From an uncultured Bacilli bacterium (GTDB lineage: Bacteria > Bacillota_I > Bacilli_A > RF39 > UBA660): a stretch of 11,687 bases of DNA. The notes below the pieces were generated by a model. It did no database searches, was not told the origin of the DNA, and saw nothing but the letters and a program-made list of their open reading frames with translations. The stretch lies in assembly GCA_947630865.1 (NCBI GenBank), contig CANRJE010000036.1:1-11687 (forward strand), written 5' to 3'. The position numbers and the translations under genes are program-made. Below are positions 1 through 7,141 of this stretch, one piece after another (the first letter of the stretch is position 1; each line of letters opens with the position of its first letter).

Positions 1-69
1 GTTTTCTCGGCATAAAATCACATTAAGACAATTATTATAGCTATTCAAAAGTTGCACTTGACTTTTTAA

Positions 70-651
70 TTAATAATCAGTCATAATGTTTAACACAACT
101 TTTCCAAAAAAAGAAAAACTTTTTAAATATTTTTCTACTTCATTTTTTGAAGCAACATTTACTTCGTTAGCAATAACATATAATCTTTCCATCGAGTTAA
201 TTGGTTCTAAAAATAAAGTTCCATATGCTATATAAATATAGTTTGAATCATAATCTAATTTTTTGGCAATTTGATAATAAACACTTATTTCTCCAACTGG
301 AAAAATTAAATTTGTATGCAATTCTTTCAAGTACATATTACCATCATCATCTTTTATTAATTCACCAATAATACTAGCTTTTCCTGCCTTATTCATATCA
401 TGTCTAATTTCTGACTCAAAAAAATCATTTAAAGATTTATATAGATAAGAATCATTACTATCAATTATTCTACTTCTTGTTGATGTATTAAGATATTTTA
501 ATATTGAAGAAAGTGTTGAAGAGGACTGAAAATTATGATTATACATTAAATCCATTCCATCAACTTTTTTACCTATTTCTCTTACAAAGATTCGTCTTTT
601 ATTATCATCAATAAAAAATAGTTCTCCTTTATAATAAATTTTATCTTCCAT
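70..651 (-). CDS. Uncharacterised 193-residue protein
   Basis: I do not recognise this family. The protein is soluble, with no signal peptide or membrane helix, and is rich in charged and aromatic residues. Two parts look like beta-rich segments (about residues 1-30 and 105-160), separated by a Ser/Asp-rich stretch. An open frame continues upstream to 699, but the ATG at 651 is preferred because it is preceded by GAGGTGGGT, a good Shine-Dalgarno match 5 bases from the ATG, while the upstream candidates have none. It starts 48 bases after the stop of the RNA methyltransferase gene on the same strand, so the two are probably cotranscribed, which does not by itself give it a function. No terminator hairpin is visible between its stop and the window edge. 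Confidence 0.7.
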   Translation of the reverse strand: MEDKIYYKGELFFIDDNKRRIFVREIGKKVDGMDLMYNHNFQSSSTLSSILKYLNTSTRSRIIDSNDSYLYKSLNDFFESEIRHDMNKAGKASIIGELIKDDDGNMYLKELHTNLIFPVGEISVYYQIAKKLDYDSNYIYIAYGTLFLEPINSMERLYVIANEVNVASKNEVEKYLKSFSFFGKVVLNIMTDY

Positions 652-699
652 ACCCACCTCATAATTTGAAATTATATTATAAATTGAAATTAAAAGCAA

Positions 700-1878
700 T
701 TAATCCTTAAGTTTTAAAAGACAAAAAGTTTCAAAGTTTCTTGTTTTCTTAAACATATTGATAAGATATATTTTATCTATTTCATAATTAGATTTTAAAA
801 ATTCTAAATCTCTTTTTAAAGAAATTGCTTCACAGGAAATATATATCAAATATTTAGGTTTAATTGAATTTATATAGGTAAGTGTTTTAGAATCGCTCCC
901 TCTTCTTGAAGGGTCAAAAAGAATTAAATCTATATCTTTAAACATATCAATATAATCTTCTACTTTTCCATTTATAACCTCTAAATTTTTAATATTATTT
1001 AATCTTTTATTATCTAAAGCATCACGACTTGCATATTTATTTTCTTCAATACTAATAACTTTCTTAGCATATTTACTCATTAAAATTCCTAAAACACTTG
1101 TTCCACTATATAAATCAAGAGATGTGTTTATTTTTTTATCTTGTAAATATTTTTTTAGTATTTTATAAATATCTTCTAATCCCAATCTATTAACCTGAAA
1201 GAAAGAATTATAATGAACTTTAAATTTATAGTTCATAATATTTTCAATAAAGTAATCTTTTCCTTTAATTATTTCATTATTATAAATTAAATTATCTATT
1301 AAATCTACTTCTTTTAAACTATCTAAGTACTTATATTTTCCTTTAATAACAACAATTATTTCTTCAGCATGATTTTCTCTAATTATTATTTCACCATTAA
1401 AATTATCATCTTTTCTTTTATTTAAAATCTTTAAAATTTCATTAATTTTAGGTTTTAATAAATAACAGTAATCAATTTCTACAATAGTATGACTTGATGT
1501 TTTATAATAACCAATTTTTCCATTTTGAACATGAAAAGTCACTTTATTTCTGTAATTAAGACTAGTATCATAAAAAAAATCACATCTCTTAAAATAATTA
1601 TTTGCTTTTGAAATTTTAAATTCTTTTTCTTTTAAATCTGTTGTATGTAAAAACTCACAACCACCACACTCAAAATAATGTTTACAAATAGGTTCAATTC
1701 TTTCATTACTTTTTTTTATTACTTTTAAAACTTTTCCTTCACTATAACTTTTTTTATCTTTTATAACTTCAATATCTACTATTTCATTAGGTAAAGCATA
1801 TTTAACAAAACAAACTTTATTATCAATTCTTGTTAATCCGCGACCTAAATCATCAAATTTTTCTATTTTAACTTTCAT
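700..1878 (-). CDS. rlmD: 23S rRNA (uracil-C5)-methyltransferase, RlmCD/TrmA family
   Basis: SAM-dependent enzyme that makes 5-methyluridine in RNA, most likely 23S rRNA; in Bacillota such enzymes often serve both U747 and U1939. The 392 residues fit the family. Visible parts: an N-terminal TRAM-like RNA-binding domain (about 1-53); an iron-sulfur cysteine set C65, C71, C74 with C138 as probable fourth ligand; SFFQVN at 225-230; SAM-binding LDLYSGTS at 254-261 (usually LDLYCGxG); DPSRRG at 322-327 (usually DPPRxG); and the catalytic cysteine in YISC at 346-349. The ATG at 1878 has GAGGA 8 bases upstream. TrmA itself lacks the TRAM domain and Fe-S cysteines, so an Rlm-type target is favoured, but the exact uridine cannot be told from sequence. 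It is preceded by an unusual structured leader region (1942-2085). Confidence 0.9.
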   Translation of the reverse strand: MKVKIEKFDDLGRGLTRIDNKVCFVKYALPNEIVDIEVIKDKKSYSEGKVLKVIKKSNERIEPICKHYFECGGCEFLHTTDLKEKEFKISKANNYFKRCDFFYDTSLNYRNKVTFHVQNGKIGYYKTSSHTIVEIDYCYLLKPKINEILKILNKRKDDNFNGEIIIRENHAEEIIVVIKGKYKYLDSLKEVDLIDNLIYNNEIIKGKDYFIENIMNYKFKVHYNSFFQVNRLGLEDIYKILKKYLQDKKINTSLDLYSGTSVLGILMSKYAKKVISIEENKYASRDALDNKRLNNIKNLEVINGKVEDYIDMFKDIDLILFDPSRRGSDSKTLTYINSIKPKYLIYISCEAISLKRDLEFLKSNYEIDKIYLINMFKKTRNFETFCLLKLKD

Positions 1879-1941
1879 AATTAAATCCTCATTTATATTA
1901 TAAAAGATTTATTCTTTAAAGAAAAGAAAAAAATTATAAAT

Positions 1942-2004
1942 AGAGAGGTTTTCTTTTGGCTTATATAAATGGTAGTAGTAATATAATTAAAGACTAACCT
2001 CTCT
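1942..2004. repeat. Inverted-repeat module 1 of tandem pair
   Basis: A 9-bp perfect inverted repeat (AGAGAGGTT at 1942-1950, AACCTCTCT at 1996-2004) encloses 45 bases. Inside it a second short helix can form (TCTTT near 1952 with AAAGA near 1989). The enclosed sequence contains GGTAGTA flanked by AT-rich TATAAAT and ATATAA blocks, which recur in module 2. As RNA it could fold from either strand. On the minus strand it would lie in the leader of the methyltransferase gene. I do not recognise it as a known riboswitch. Confidence 0.7.
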
Positions 2005-2011
2005 TATTTAA

Positions 2012-2085
2012 TGAGAGGTTTGTATCACAAAATCTATAAATTGGGTAGTAAATATAAATTTAAAAAGATATAATTTAACCTCTCA
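2012..2085. repeat. Inverted-repeat module 2 of tandem pair
   Basis: A 9-bp perfect inverted repeat (TGAGAGGTT at 2012-2020, AACCTCTCA at 2077-2085) encloses 56 bases. The outer helix shares the core GAGAGGTT/AACCTCTC with module 1, seven bases away. The interior also resembles module 1: CTATAAATTGGGTAGTA followed by AATATAAATT. The two modules therefore look like diverged duplicates. A helix continuation (TATC near 2022 with GATA near 2067) is possible. Confidence 0.7.
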
Positions 2086-2090
2086 ATTAT

Positions 2091-2120
2091 AATATACACT
2101 TTTTATTTCTTTTTTGGAAA
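2091..2120 (-). promoter_or_regulatory. Possible promoter for the methyltransferase leader
   Basis: On the minus strand TTTCCA (2115-2120) and TATATT (2091-2096) are separated by 18 bases. Each matches the vegetative consensus at 4 and 5 of 6 positions. Transcription would start near 2084, exactly where the first GAGAGGTT arm of the tandem modules begins, giving a leader of about 206 bases before the ATG at 1878. In such AT-rich DNA the match is weak evidence alone; the coincidence with the hairpin edge is what makes it worth listing. Confidence 0.35.
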
Positions 2121-2140
2121 AATAAATCGTTTTTTTTTAG

Positions 2141-2195
2141 TCCTTGTGAGACAAGGATTCACGAATGTCTCAAGGTGAAATTTGTTCACCTTTTT
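2141..2195 (+). terminator. Hairpin plus rho-independent terminator upstream of gerA operon
   Basis: The terminator is an 8-bp stem AAGGTGAA (2172-2179) / TTCACCTT (2185-2192) with loop ATTTG and a short T run to 2195. Just before it is a hairpin TCCTTG (2141-2146) / CAAGGA (2152-2157). The segments can also pair differently: TGAGAC (2147-2152) with GTCTCA (2167-2172), extended to CCTT/AAGG, which would use the first bases of the terminator stem. That is the layout of an attenuator, but no gene is visible upstream on this strand. It may simply end a plus-strand transcript from the 1940-2140 region. Confidence 0.6.
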
Positions 2196-2212
2196 GAAAA
2201 TTTCTTAGATTT

Positions 2213-2242
2213 TGTATGAAAAATTGAATAAAGAAGATACTA
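2213..2242 (+). promoter_or_regulatory. Possible sigma-G/forespore-type promoter of ger operon
   Basis: TGTATG (2213-2218) and GATACTA (2236-2242) are 17 bases apart. They resemble the forespore sigma-G pattern TGHATR and CATNNTA, with one mismatch at the first base of the -10. Transcription would begin near 2249, just ahead of GGTGAT (2251-2256) and the ATG at 2260. Germinant receptor operons are sigma-G dependent in Bacillus, so the position fits. The pattern is degenerate and the DNA AT-rich, so this is a suggestion. Confidence 0.4.
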
Positions 2243-2259
2243 TTACTAATGGTGATAAA

Positions 2260-3675
2260 ATGACTTATATAGAAAGATTAAAGAATGATAGCAATAATGA
2301 TGATGATTATATTTATAAAACTATTAAACTTGGAAAAAATACAATCGATATTGTTAACATTGAAACTATTACAAGTAGCAGTGATATAAATAATTTTATA
2401 TTAAAAAGAATTAGTTTTTTAGACAATTTAAAAGTAAATGATCTAATCGATTATTTATATAATTATTTACCAACTACTAGTATTAATAAAATTAAAGATT
2501 ATGAAGCCTTAAAAGATAAACTTTTAAATGGATATACTATTTTAATTATTAACCAAAACAATATTTTAGCTGTTGAAACAAGAAGAGATTTAACAAGAGG
2601 TGTTTCAACTAGTGATTATGAAAAAACTATTTTAGGACCTAAAGATGCTTTTATTGAACATTATAATACTAATTTAGGTCTTATTAGAAGAAGAATTAAA
2701 GATGTTAATTTACATATTAAAACTTTTAATTTAGGAAGATATACTAAAACTAAAACAAGTATTCTTTACATAAATGGTATATGTAAAAAAGAATTAGTAG
2801 ATAGAATTTCTAATGACTTAGAAAAAATTGATATTGATGGTATAATTGACAGTAATTATCTAAAAAAATATTTAAATACCAGTAAAAGTTTATTTCCTAC
2901 TATTAAACAAACAGAACGTCCTGATTTAGCAAGTGAAGCTCTTTTAGAAGGAAAGATACTAATTCTTGTTGATAATAGTCCTGAAGTTATAATCCTACCT
3001 ACATTTTTTATTGATTTTTTTCATACAAGTGATGATTATTATCAAAAAAGTTTAAATACAACTTTTATACGTTTAATTCGTTTAATTGCTTTTTTAATTG
3101 CTATTTTCTTACCAGCTATCTATGTTTCTCTTACAACTCATAATAAAGATAGTATGCCTATAAGTCTTCTTTTAAGTTTTAAAACACAAAGACTAAGTGT
3201 CCCCTTCCCTGCTTTTATGGAAGCTATTTTAATGATTATTGCTTTTGAAATTTTAAGAGAAACGGATATTAGAATCCCATCTTCTATGGGAAGTGCTGTT
3301 TCTATTTTAGGAGGTTTAGTCTTAGGAGATGCTGCTGTTAATGCGGGAATTGTTTCTCCTATTATGATAATAGTTGTTGCTATAAGTGCTATAAGTGGTT
3401 TACTAATGCCTTCAATTGAAGCTGTTAATTCCGTTAGATGGTATAGATTTCTTTTAATTATTCTAGCTAGTATCTTTGGTTACTATGGAATATTTTTAGG
3501 TATTATTTTAATTCTTACCAATTTAACAAGTACCAAAAGTGAAGATAAAGATTATCTATATCCTTTTGCTCCAATTAATATAAAAGAACAATTAGATGGT
3601 TTTATAAAATTACCTAGCAAAAATAAAAAACAAAGAAATCCTATTTTAAGTGATAATAAAGTGAGGGAAAAATGA
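2260..3675 (+). CDS. gerA: Spore germination receptor subunit A (GerA/SpoVAF family)
   Basis: A subunit of a nutrient germinant receptor in the spore inner membrane, acting with the C lipoprotein and B permease subunits that follow. The 471 residues are close to the usual length. Family blocks: GPKDAFIEH at 126-134 followed by LIRRRIK, RPDLASEALLEGK at 220-232, VPFP at 314-317, the EILRETDIRIP block at 330-340, and GGLVLGDAAV at 351-360. Membrane segments lie at about 270-291, 318-334, 345-385 and 397-421, after a soluble N-terminal domain. An in-frame TTG at 2212 exists, but ATG 2260 is chosen because GGTGAT lies just before it, the family N-terminus does not need the extra residues, and a candidate promoter covers the TTG. 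Its TGA stop overlaps the next start (ATGA). It could instead be a SpoVAF-type paralogue, but the C and B neighbours favour a receptor. Confidence 0.92.
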   Translation: MTYIERLKNDSNNDDDYIYKTIKLGKNTIDIVNIETITSSSDINNFILKRISFLDNLKVNDLIDYLYNYLPTTSINKIKDYEALKDKLLNGYTILIINQNNILAVETRRDLTRGVSTSDYEKTILGPKDAFIEHYNTNLGLIRRRIKDVNLHIKTFNLGRYTKTKTSILYINGICKKELVDRISNDLEKIDIDGIIDSNYLKKYLNTSKSLFPTIKQTERPDLASEALLEGKILILVDNSPEVIILPTFFIDFFHTSDDYYQKSLNTTFIRLIRLIAFLIAIFLPAIYVSLTTHNKDSMPISLLLSFKTQRLSVPFPAFMEAILMIIAFEILRETDIRIPSSMGSAVSILGGLVLGDAAVNAGIVSPIMIIVVAISAISGLLMPSIEAVNSVRWYRFLLIILASIFGYYGIFLGIILILTNLTSTKSEDKDYLYPFAPINIKEQLDGFIKLPSKNKKQRNPILSDNKVREK

Positions 3676-4568
3676 AAAAATTTTTATTGATTATTATTTT
3701 CTTATTTCTAATAACAGGATGTGATTCTTATATTGAACTAAATGATTTAGCTATTATAAATACAATTGGTATTGAAAAAGTAAATGATAAATATCATATT
3801 TTAATATCTTTAATTGATGAAGAAATAGAAAATACTATGGAACCGAGTACTACTATAAAAGAAATAGAAGGAGATAATTTAAATCAAGCCATTAATGATT
3901 TAAGTTTAAAATTAAGTAAAAAAATTTATCTATCACATTTAGATTTATTAGTAATCAATGAAACAATTAAAAATAATGATTTAGAAACAATAATTAATTT
4001 CTTCTTAAACAACAATGAAACTAGAGAAGATTTTTTAGTAGTTATAACTGATAACTTAAAAAATACTCTTGAAAAAACAAAATTTAAAGAAATAAATAAT
4101 CTTATTGAAAATAATAAACAAGAAAACAGTAAAACAATTTATACAACTATTTCAGATGTTATTAAAAACTTTTATCAAAAAGAAAATATTTATTTTCCTT
4201 ATGTTACATATCAAGAATCATTGTCTTTAGATGGTCTAATTACTTATATTAATAACTCTTATAAAAAAATAAAAAGTGATGATGTTATTTATCTAAACTA
4301 TCTATTTGATAACATTGATACTTATAAAATATCTTATAAATGTGATGACAATAAATATATATATCTTAATATTTTAACTTCTAAAACAACAACTTTAGAA
4401 AAAGAATTAATAATAACTAATGAACTAAAAGTAATAACTAATGATTGTAAATTAAAGAAGAAAGATATAAATACTCTTTTTAATGATAACTTAACTTCTA
4501 ATTTAAAAAAAATAACTAATAAAAAAATAACAATAAAAAATACTATTCGAGGTACTTATGAAAACTAA
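3672..4568 (+). CDS. gerC: Spore germination lipoprotein, Ger(x)C family (short)
   Basis: Lipoprotein subunit of the germinant receptor. The signal peptide is typical: MKK, a hydrophobic stretch at 4-14 and lipobox LITGC with the lipidated cysteine at residue 17. The following block (IELNDLAIINTIGIEK) matches the conserved start of mature GerAC proteins, which normally read D-x-x-E-I-x-D-L-A-I-x-x-G-I-G-I-D. At 298 residues it is clearly shorter than the usual 370-400; most of the loss appears to be in the C-terminal part, which here is highly Asn/Lys/Thr rich. GAGGG stands 5 bases before the ATG, and start and previous stop overlap by 4 bases, so translation is probably coupled. No frameshift is visible; the gene looks intact but reduced. 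Confidence 0.85.
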   Translation: MKKFLLIIIFLFLITGCDSYIELNDLAIINTIGIEKVNDKYHILISLIDEEIENTMEPSTTIKEIEGDNLNQAINDLSLKLSKKIYLSHLDLLVINETIKNNDLETIINFFLNNNETREDFLVVITDNLKNTLEKTKFKEINNLIENNKQENSKTIYTTISDVIKNFYQKENIYFPYVTYQESLSLDGLITYINNSYKKIKSDDVIYLNYLFDNIDTYKISYKCDDNKYIYLNILTSKTTTLEKELIITNELKVITNDCKLKKKDINTLFNDNLTSNLKKITNKKITIKNTIRGTYEN

Positions 4569-5418
4569 TAATATTGAAAGTCGTATAAGCTTTATAATTA
4601 TTTCTTTAGGAATTTTTCTTTTAAACATCAAAAGTTTTTCATTTCTAGGTATTATATGTGGTTCTTTACTTTCTCTTCTAGTAATTCTTTTATTAGATAA
4701 ATTAAAATTAGATAAATATAAATTCTTTAATATTTTCTTGATTATATTTTCATTTTTATTTCTAATTCTTTATTTAAACAAAATAACTTATTTTATAGGC
4801 GATAATATATTAAGAGAATATTCTTTAGTAAGTATTAGTTTAACTCTTTTAATTGCTATTTATCTTCTATTAAGAAAAAATTATCATTCAATAATTAAAG
4901 TTATTTTACTAGCTGCCTATTTTATCTTTATCTTTTTCTTAATTGGATTTCTTTTAACAATTCCCTATATGAAACTTTCAAATGTTAATATTCATCTTTT
5001 TAGTACAAATACTCTTCTTAATGAAAGTTTATATTATACTCTTCTTATAACTTATACTTATCTTTTAACCTATAGAGTTTCTAATACAAAATTTAAAGTA
5101 AAGGATTTAATTATTAGTTTTGGTTTTAATATCATAACTTACTTAAGTATTATAAGTATTCTAGGACAAGTTCTAATGTATATTTTTAAATATCCTTATA
5201 TATCTATCTTTAAAAAAGTTAGTCTAATAGGTTTTATTGAAAGAATAGAAATAATTTTTTCTCTTAATTATCTTTTTACTTTCTTTTTCTTATTTTTACT
5301 AGCATTTTATAATATTAAATATAATTTAAGTTTTCTCATAAAAAAAACGAAGATTAATAACCTCGTCCTAATTATCTTAACTATTTTAATTTTTCTTATC
5401 AATATAATGCTTATGTAA
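4558..5418 (+). CDS. gerB: GerAB-type spore germination permease (short)
   Basis: Integral membrane subunit of the germinant receptor, from the amino acid/polyamine/organocation transporter superfamily. About nine hydrophobic segments are visible (near 10-26, 28-46, 55-73, 88-105, 111-135, 155-173, 183-208, 232-253, 266-285). The best family signature is YPYISIFKKVSLIGFIERIE at 212-231, matching the FP-x-x-x-x-x-x-x-S-I-x-x-F-L-E-R-x-E region of GerAB. At 286 residues it is much shorter than the usual 360-370, with short loops and a reduced N-terminus. Apart from that signature, similarity is mainly position and topology, so the assignment leans on the operon context. Its start overlaps gerC by 11 bases and is preceded by GAGGT. 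The last 8 bases overlap the facing gene. Confidence 0.75.
   Translation: MKTNNIESRISFIIISLGIFLLNIKSFSFLGIICGSLLSLLVILLLDKLKLDKYKFFNIFLIIFSFLFLILYLNKITYFIGDNILREYSLVSISLTLLIAIYLLLRKNYHSIIKVILLAAYFIFIFFLIGFLLTIPYMKLSNVNIHLFSTNTLLNESLYYTLLITYTYLLTYRVSNTKFKVKDLIISFGFNIITYLSIISILGQVLMYIFKYPYISIFKKVSLIGFIERIEIIFSLNYLFTFFFLFLLAFYNIKYNLSFLIKKTKINNLVLIILTILIFLINIMLM
5341..5366 (-). terminator. Terminator for the facing gene, inside gerB
   Basis: Read on the minus strand, ACGAGG (5361-5366) pairs with CTTCGT (5347-5352) through one G-U pair. The 8-base loop is followed by a run of seven T (5341-5347). It lies 45 bases past the stop of the gene at 5411-5923, within the coding sequence of the convergent gerB. 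The stem is only 6 bp, so strength is uncertain. Confidence 0.45.
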
Positions 5419-5923
5419 GTATTGAACAAGACATATTCTGGGATTCATAATATCTTTGTTGTTCTTCAAATGGTTGAATTATTTTAGCAATATCATACTG
5501 TGAATTATCAGAAACCGAAAAATCAAAAGAAATTACTTCACCATCATCTTGAACAATAACTTCATTTTTCTTTTGGCCTTTTAATCTTTCAAAGACATTA
5601 TCAAAATCTATTTTAGAAGCATTATCTATAGAAGGAGTACTAACATTAGTATTCGTATCATTCTCTTTAATATCAGGATTAGTATCTTGTTCTAACTCTT
5701 CTTTAGACATATATTTCTTAATAACAATTAAATTTATAACATCATTATCATAACTAGTTGTAACACTATATCTATCACTTGAACATCTTAAATTTTTTCT
5801 AACAATTTCACTTTTAATATTTTCTTCAAATATAATATCTGGTACTGTAAGTCTTAAAATAGGAGGAAGAAGTATAAATATTATTATAATTATTATTCCT
5901 GAATAACACATAGCATTTTTCAT
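5411..5923 (-). CDS. Uncharacterised protein with N-terminal membrane anchor
   Basis: I do not recognise this 170-residue protein. Residues 8-26 form a strongly hydrophobic segment (run of isoleucines, then PP), either a signal-anchor or an uncleaved signal peptide. The rest is predicted to be outside the cell: a small domain to about residue 72, an acidic Asn/Thr/Asp-rich linker (78-102), and a C-terminal part ending in MSCSILT. Cys6 lies too close to the N-terminus to be a lipobox; Cys47 and Cys166 could form a disulfide, which is speculation. ATG 5923 is chosen over an in-frame GTG six bases upstream because GAGGTG immediately precedes it. Its end overlaps gerB on the other strand. It follows cca by 42 bases and may be cotranscribed. 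Confidence 0.7.
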   Translation of the reverse strand: MKNAMCYSGIIIIIIFILLPPILRLTVPDIIFEENIKSEIVRKNLRCSSDRYSVTTSYDNDVINLIVIKKYMSKEELEQDTNPDIKENDTNTNVSTPSIDNASKIDFDNVFERLKGQKKNEVIVQDDGEVISFDFSVSDNSQYDIAKIIQPFEEQQRYYESQNMSCSILT

Positions 5924-5965
5924 AGCCACCTCTACTTTAATAATATATCATAAATAAATATCTTT

Positions 5966-7087
5966 TTAAAGATTATTTTCTAGTTTTTGCTGATTTTTTT
6001 CAAGATAAGTAATTATTTCTTTTTTTTCATTTTTAAGTCTTCCACTTATTATTTCAATTTCAAGTTCCCCATATATTTTATTTAAAAATGAATCAGGTTT
6101 TCTTTTTAAAAGATTACATATTTCAATAGCTGTAATCATAATTTCCTCTTGACTTTTAATTGGAAGTTTATTATATTCTTCCGTTATTTCTTTTTTAGAT
6201 AAACCTTTGTTAGTACCTGCTAAAACATTAACATATAAACCATATTTATATAATGTATAAGGATTAAGATTATTTAATTCATATACTTCATTAACTTTTT
6301 TAATCATCTCTTTTTCTTTTTTAGAAAAACGATAATAAGAAGAATTAATCATTGACCAAATTCCTATTAAATCTGTATAATCTTTAATCCTATCTAAATT
6401 TTCTAAATCAAGATTTTTATCAAGCTCTAGTTTTTTAATTAATTCTAGACCTTCTTTAGCTCTTTTACTAGCAAATATTTTATCTAGTTCAATTTTCTTA
6501 CGTTCATATGATATTTTTTTTAACAAATGTTTGGTTTCCGAAAGAGCTTTTAAAAGTTCATCATCAAGTGAAAAATCTAACGTTACCGAAAATCTTACAG
6601 CTCTTAAAATTCTTAATGCATCATCTTGAAAACTTTTTTTACTATCATTTATCGTTCTAATAACTTTCTTCTTAATATCAGAGTCTCCATTTAAAGGATC
6701 TATTATCTCCCCTTTTTTATTCATACAAATAGCATTGATAGTAAAATCTCTTCTCTTTAAATCAACTATTAAATCATCAACATATTTAATACTAGAAGGA
6801 TGTCTACTATCTAGATACTCTAATTCTTCTCTAAAAGTTGTAACTTCAAATAAGATATTCTTATAGATAATTCTAACTGAACCATAACTATCAAGTTTAT
6901 TAAGATTTTTGTTAGATAGAAATTTTGGAAATATCTTTTTTAAATCTTGGGGAGTAGCATTAGTAGTAATATCTATATCATTCGAAGTAATTCCCATTAA
7001 ATAGTCTCTTACAAAACCTCCAACAATATAGGCTTTATAACCTTTATTTTCTATTAAAGTAAGAAATTCAAAAGCAATCTCTTTCAT
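5966..7087 (-). CDS. cca: CCA-adding tRNA nucleotidyltransferase
   Basis: Adds or repairs the 3' CCA end of tRNAs using CTP and ATP without a template. The 373-residue protein shows the class II layout: VGGFVRD at 22-28, catalytic aspartates D37 and D39 in NDIDIT, the RRDFTINAIC block at 112-121 (nucleotide selection), DDALRILRAVRF at 155-166, and YERKKIELDKIF at 194-205. There is no HD phosphohydrolase domain, as is normal in Bacillota. The C-terminal half is helical and Lys/Glu rich. The ATG at 7087 has AAGGAAA upstream. It lies 47 bases after hup, past a strong hup terminator, so it depends on read-through or on a promoter inside that short gap. Confidence 0.93.
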   Translation of the reverse strand: MKEIAFEFLTLIENKGYKAYIVGGFVRDYLMGITSNDIDITTNATPQDLKKIFPKFLSNKNLNKLDSYGSVRIIYKNILFEVTTFREELEYLDSRHPSSIKYVDDLIVDLKRRDFTINAICMNKKGEIIDPLNGDSDIKKKVIRTINDSKKSFQDDALRILRAVRFSVTLDFSLDDELLKALSETKHLLKKISYERKKIELDKIFASKRAKEGLELIKKLELDKNLDLENLDRIKDYTDLIGIWSMINSSYYRFSKKEKEMIKKVNEVYELNNLNPYTLYKYGLYVNVLAGTNKGLSKKEITEEYNKLPIKSQEEIMITAIEICNLLKRKPDSFLNKIYGELEIEIISGRLKNEKKEIITYLEKNQQKLENNL

Positions 7088-7106
7088 AAGTTTCCTTTCT
7101 CTATAT

Positions 7107-7141
7107 ATAAAAAACTAAAAAGTTTTTTAACTTTTTAGTTT
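7107..7141 (-). terminator. Rho-independent terminator of hup
   Basis: A perfect 13-bp stem (7129-7141 with 7112-7124) with a 4-base loop, overlapping the hup TAA stop and followed on the minus strand by a T run (about 7107-7111). The stem is AT-rich but long. The run of A at the other side lets it work partly in both directions. Confidence 0.8.

Noticed and set aside
1942..2085. CRISPR array
   Set aside because: The repeated 8-base arms alternate in orientation and form two inverted-repeat modules; there are no direct repeats of CRISPR length and no regular spacers.
2012..2195. Known riboswitch, T-box, tmRNA, SRP RNA or RNase P RNA in the gap
   Set aside because: None of the hallmark sequences of these RNAs could be found; only unnamed hairpins are visible.
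4558..5418. gerB as a pseudogene because of its short length
   Set aside because: The frame is uninterrupted, coupled to gerC, has a ribosome binding site and keeps the IERIE-type signature; reduction rather than disruption fits better.
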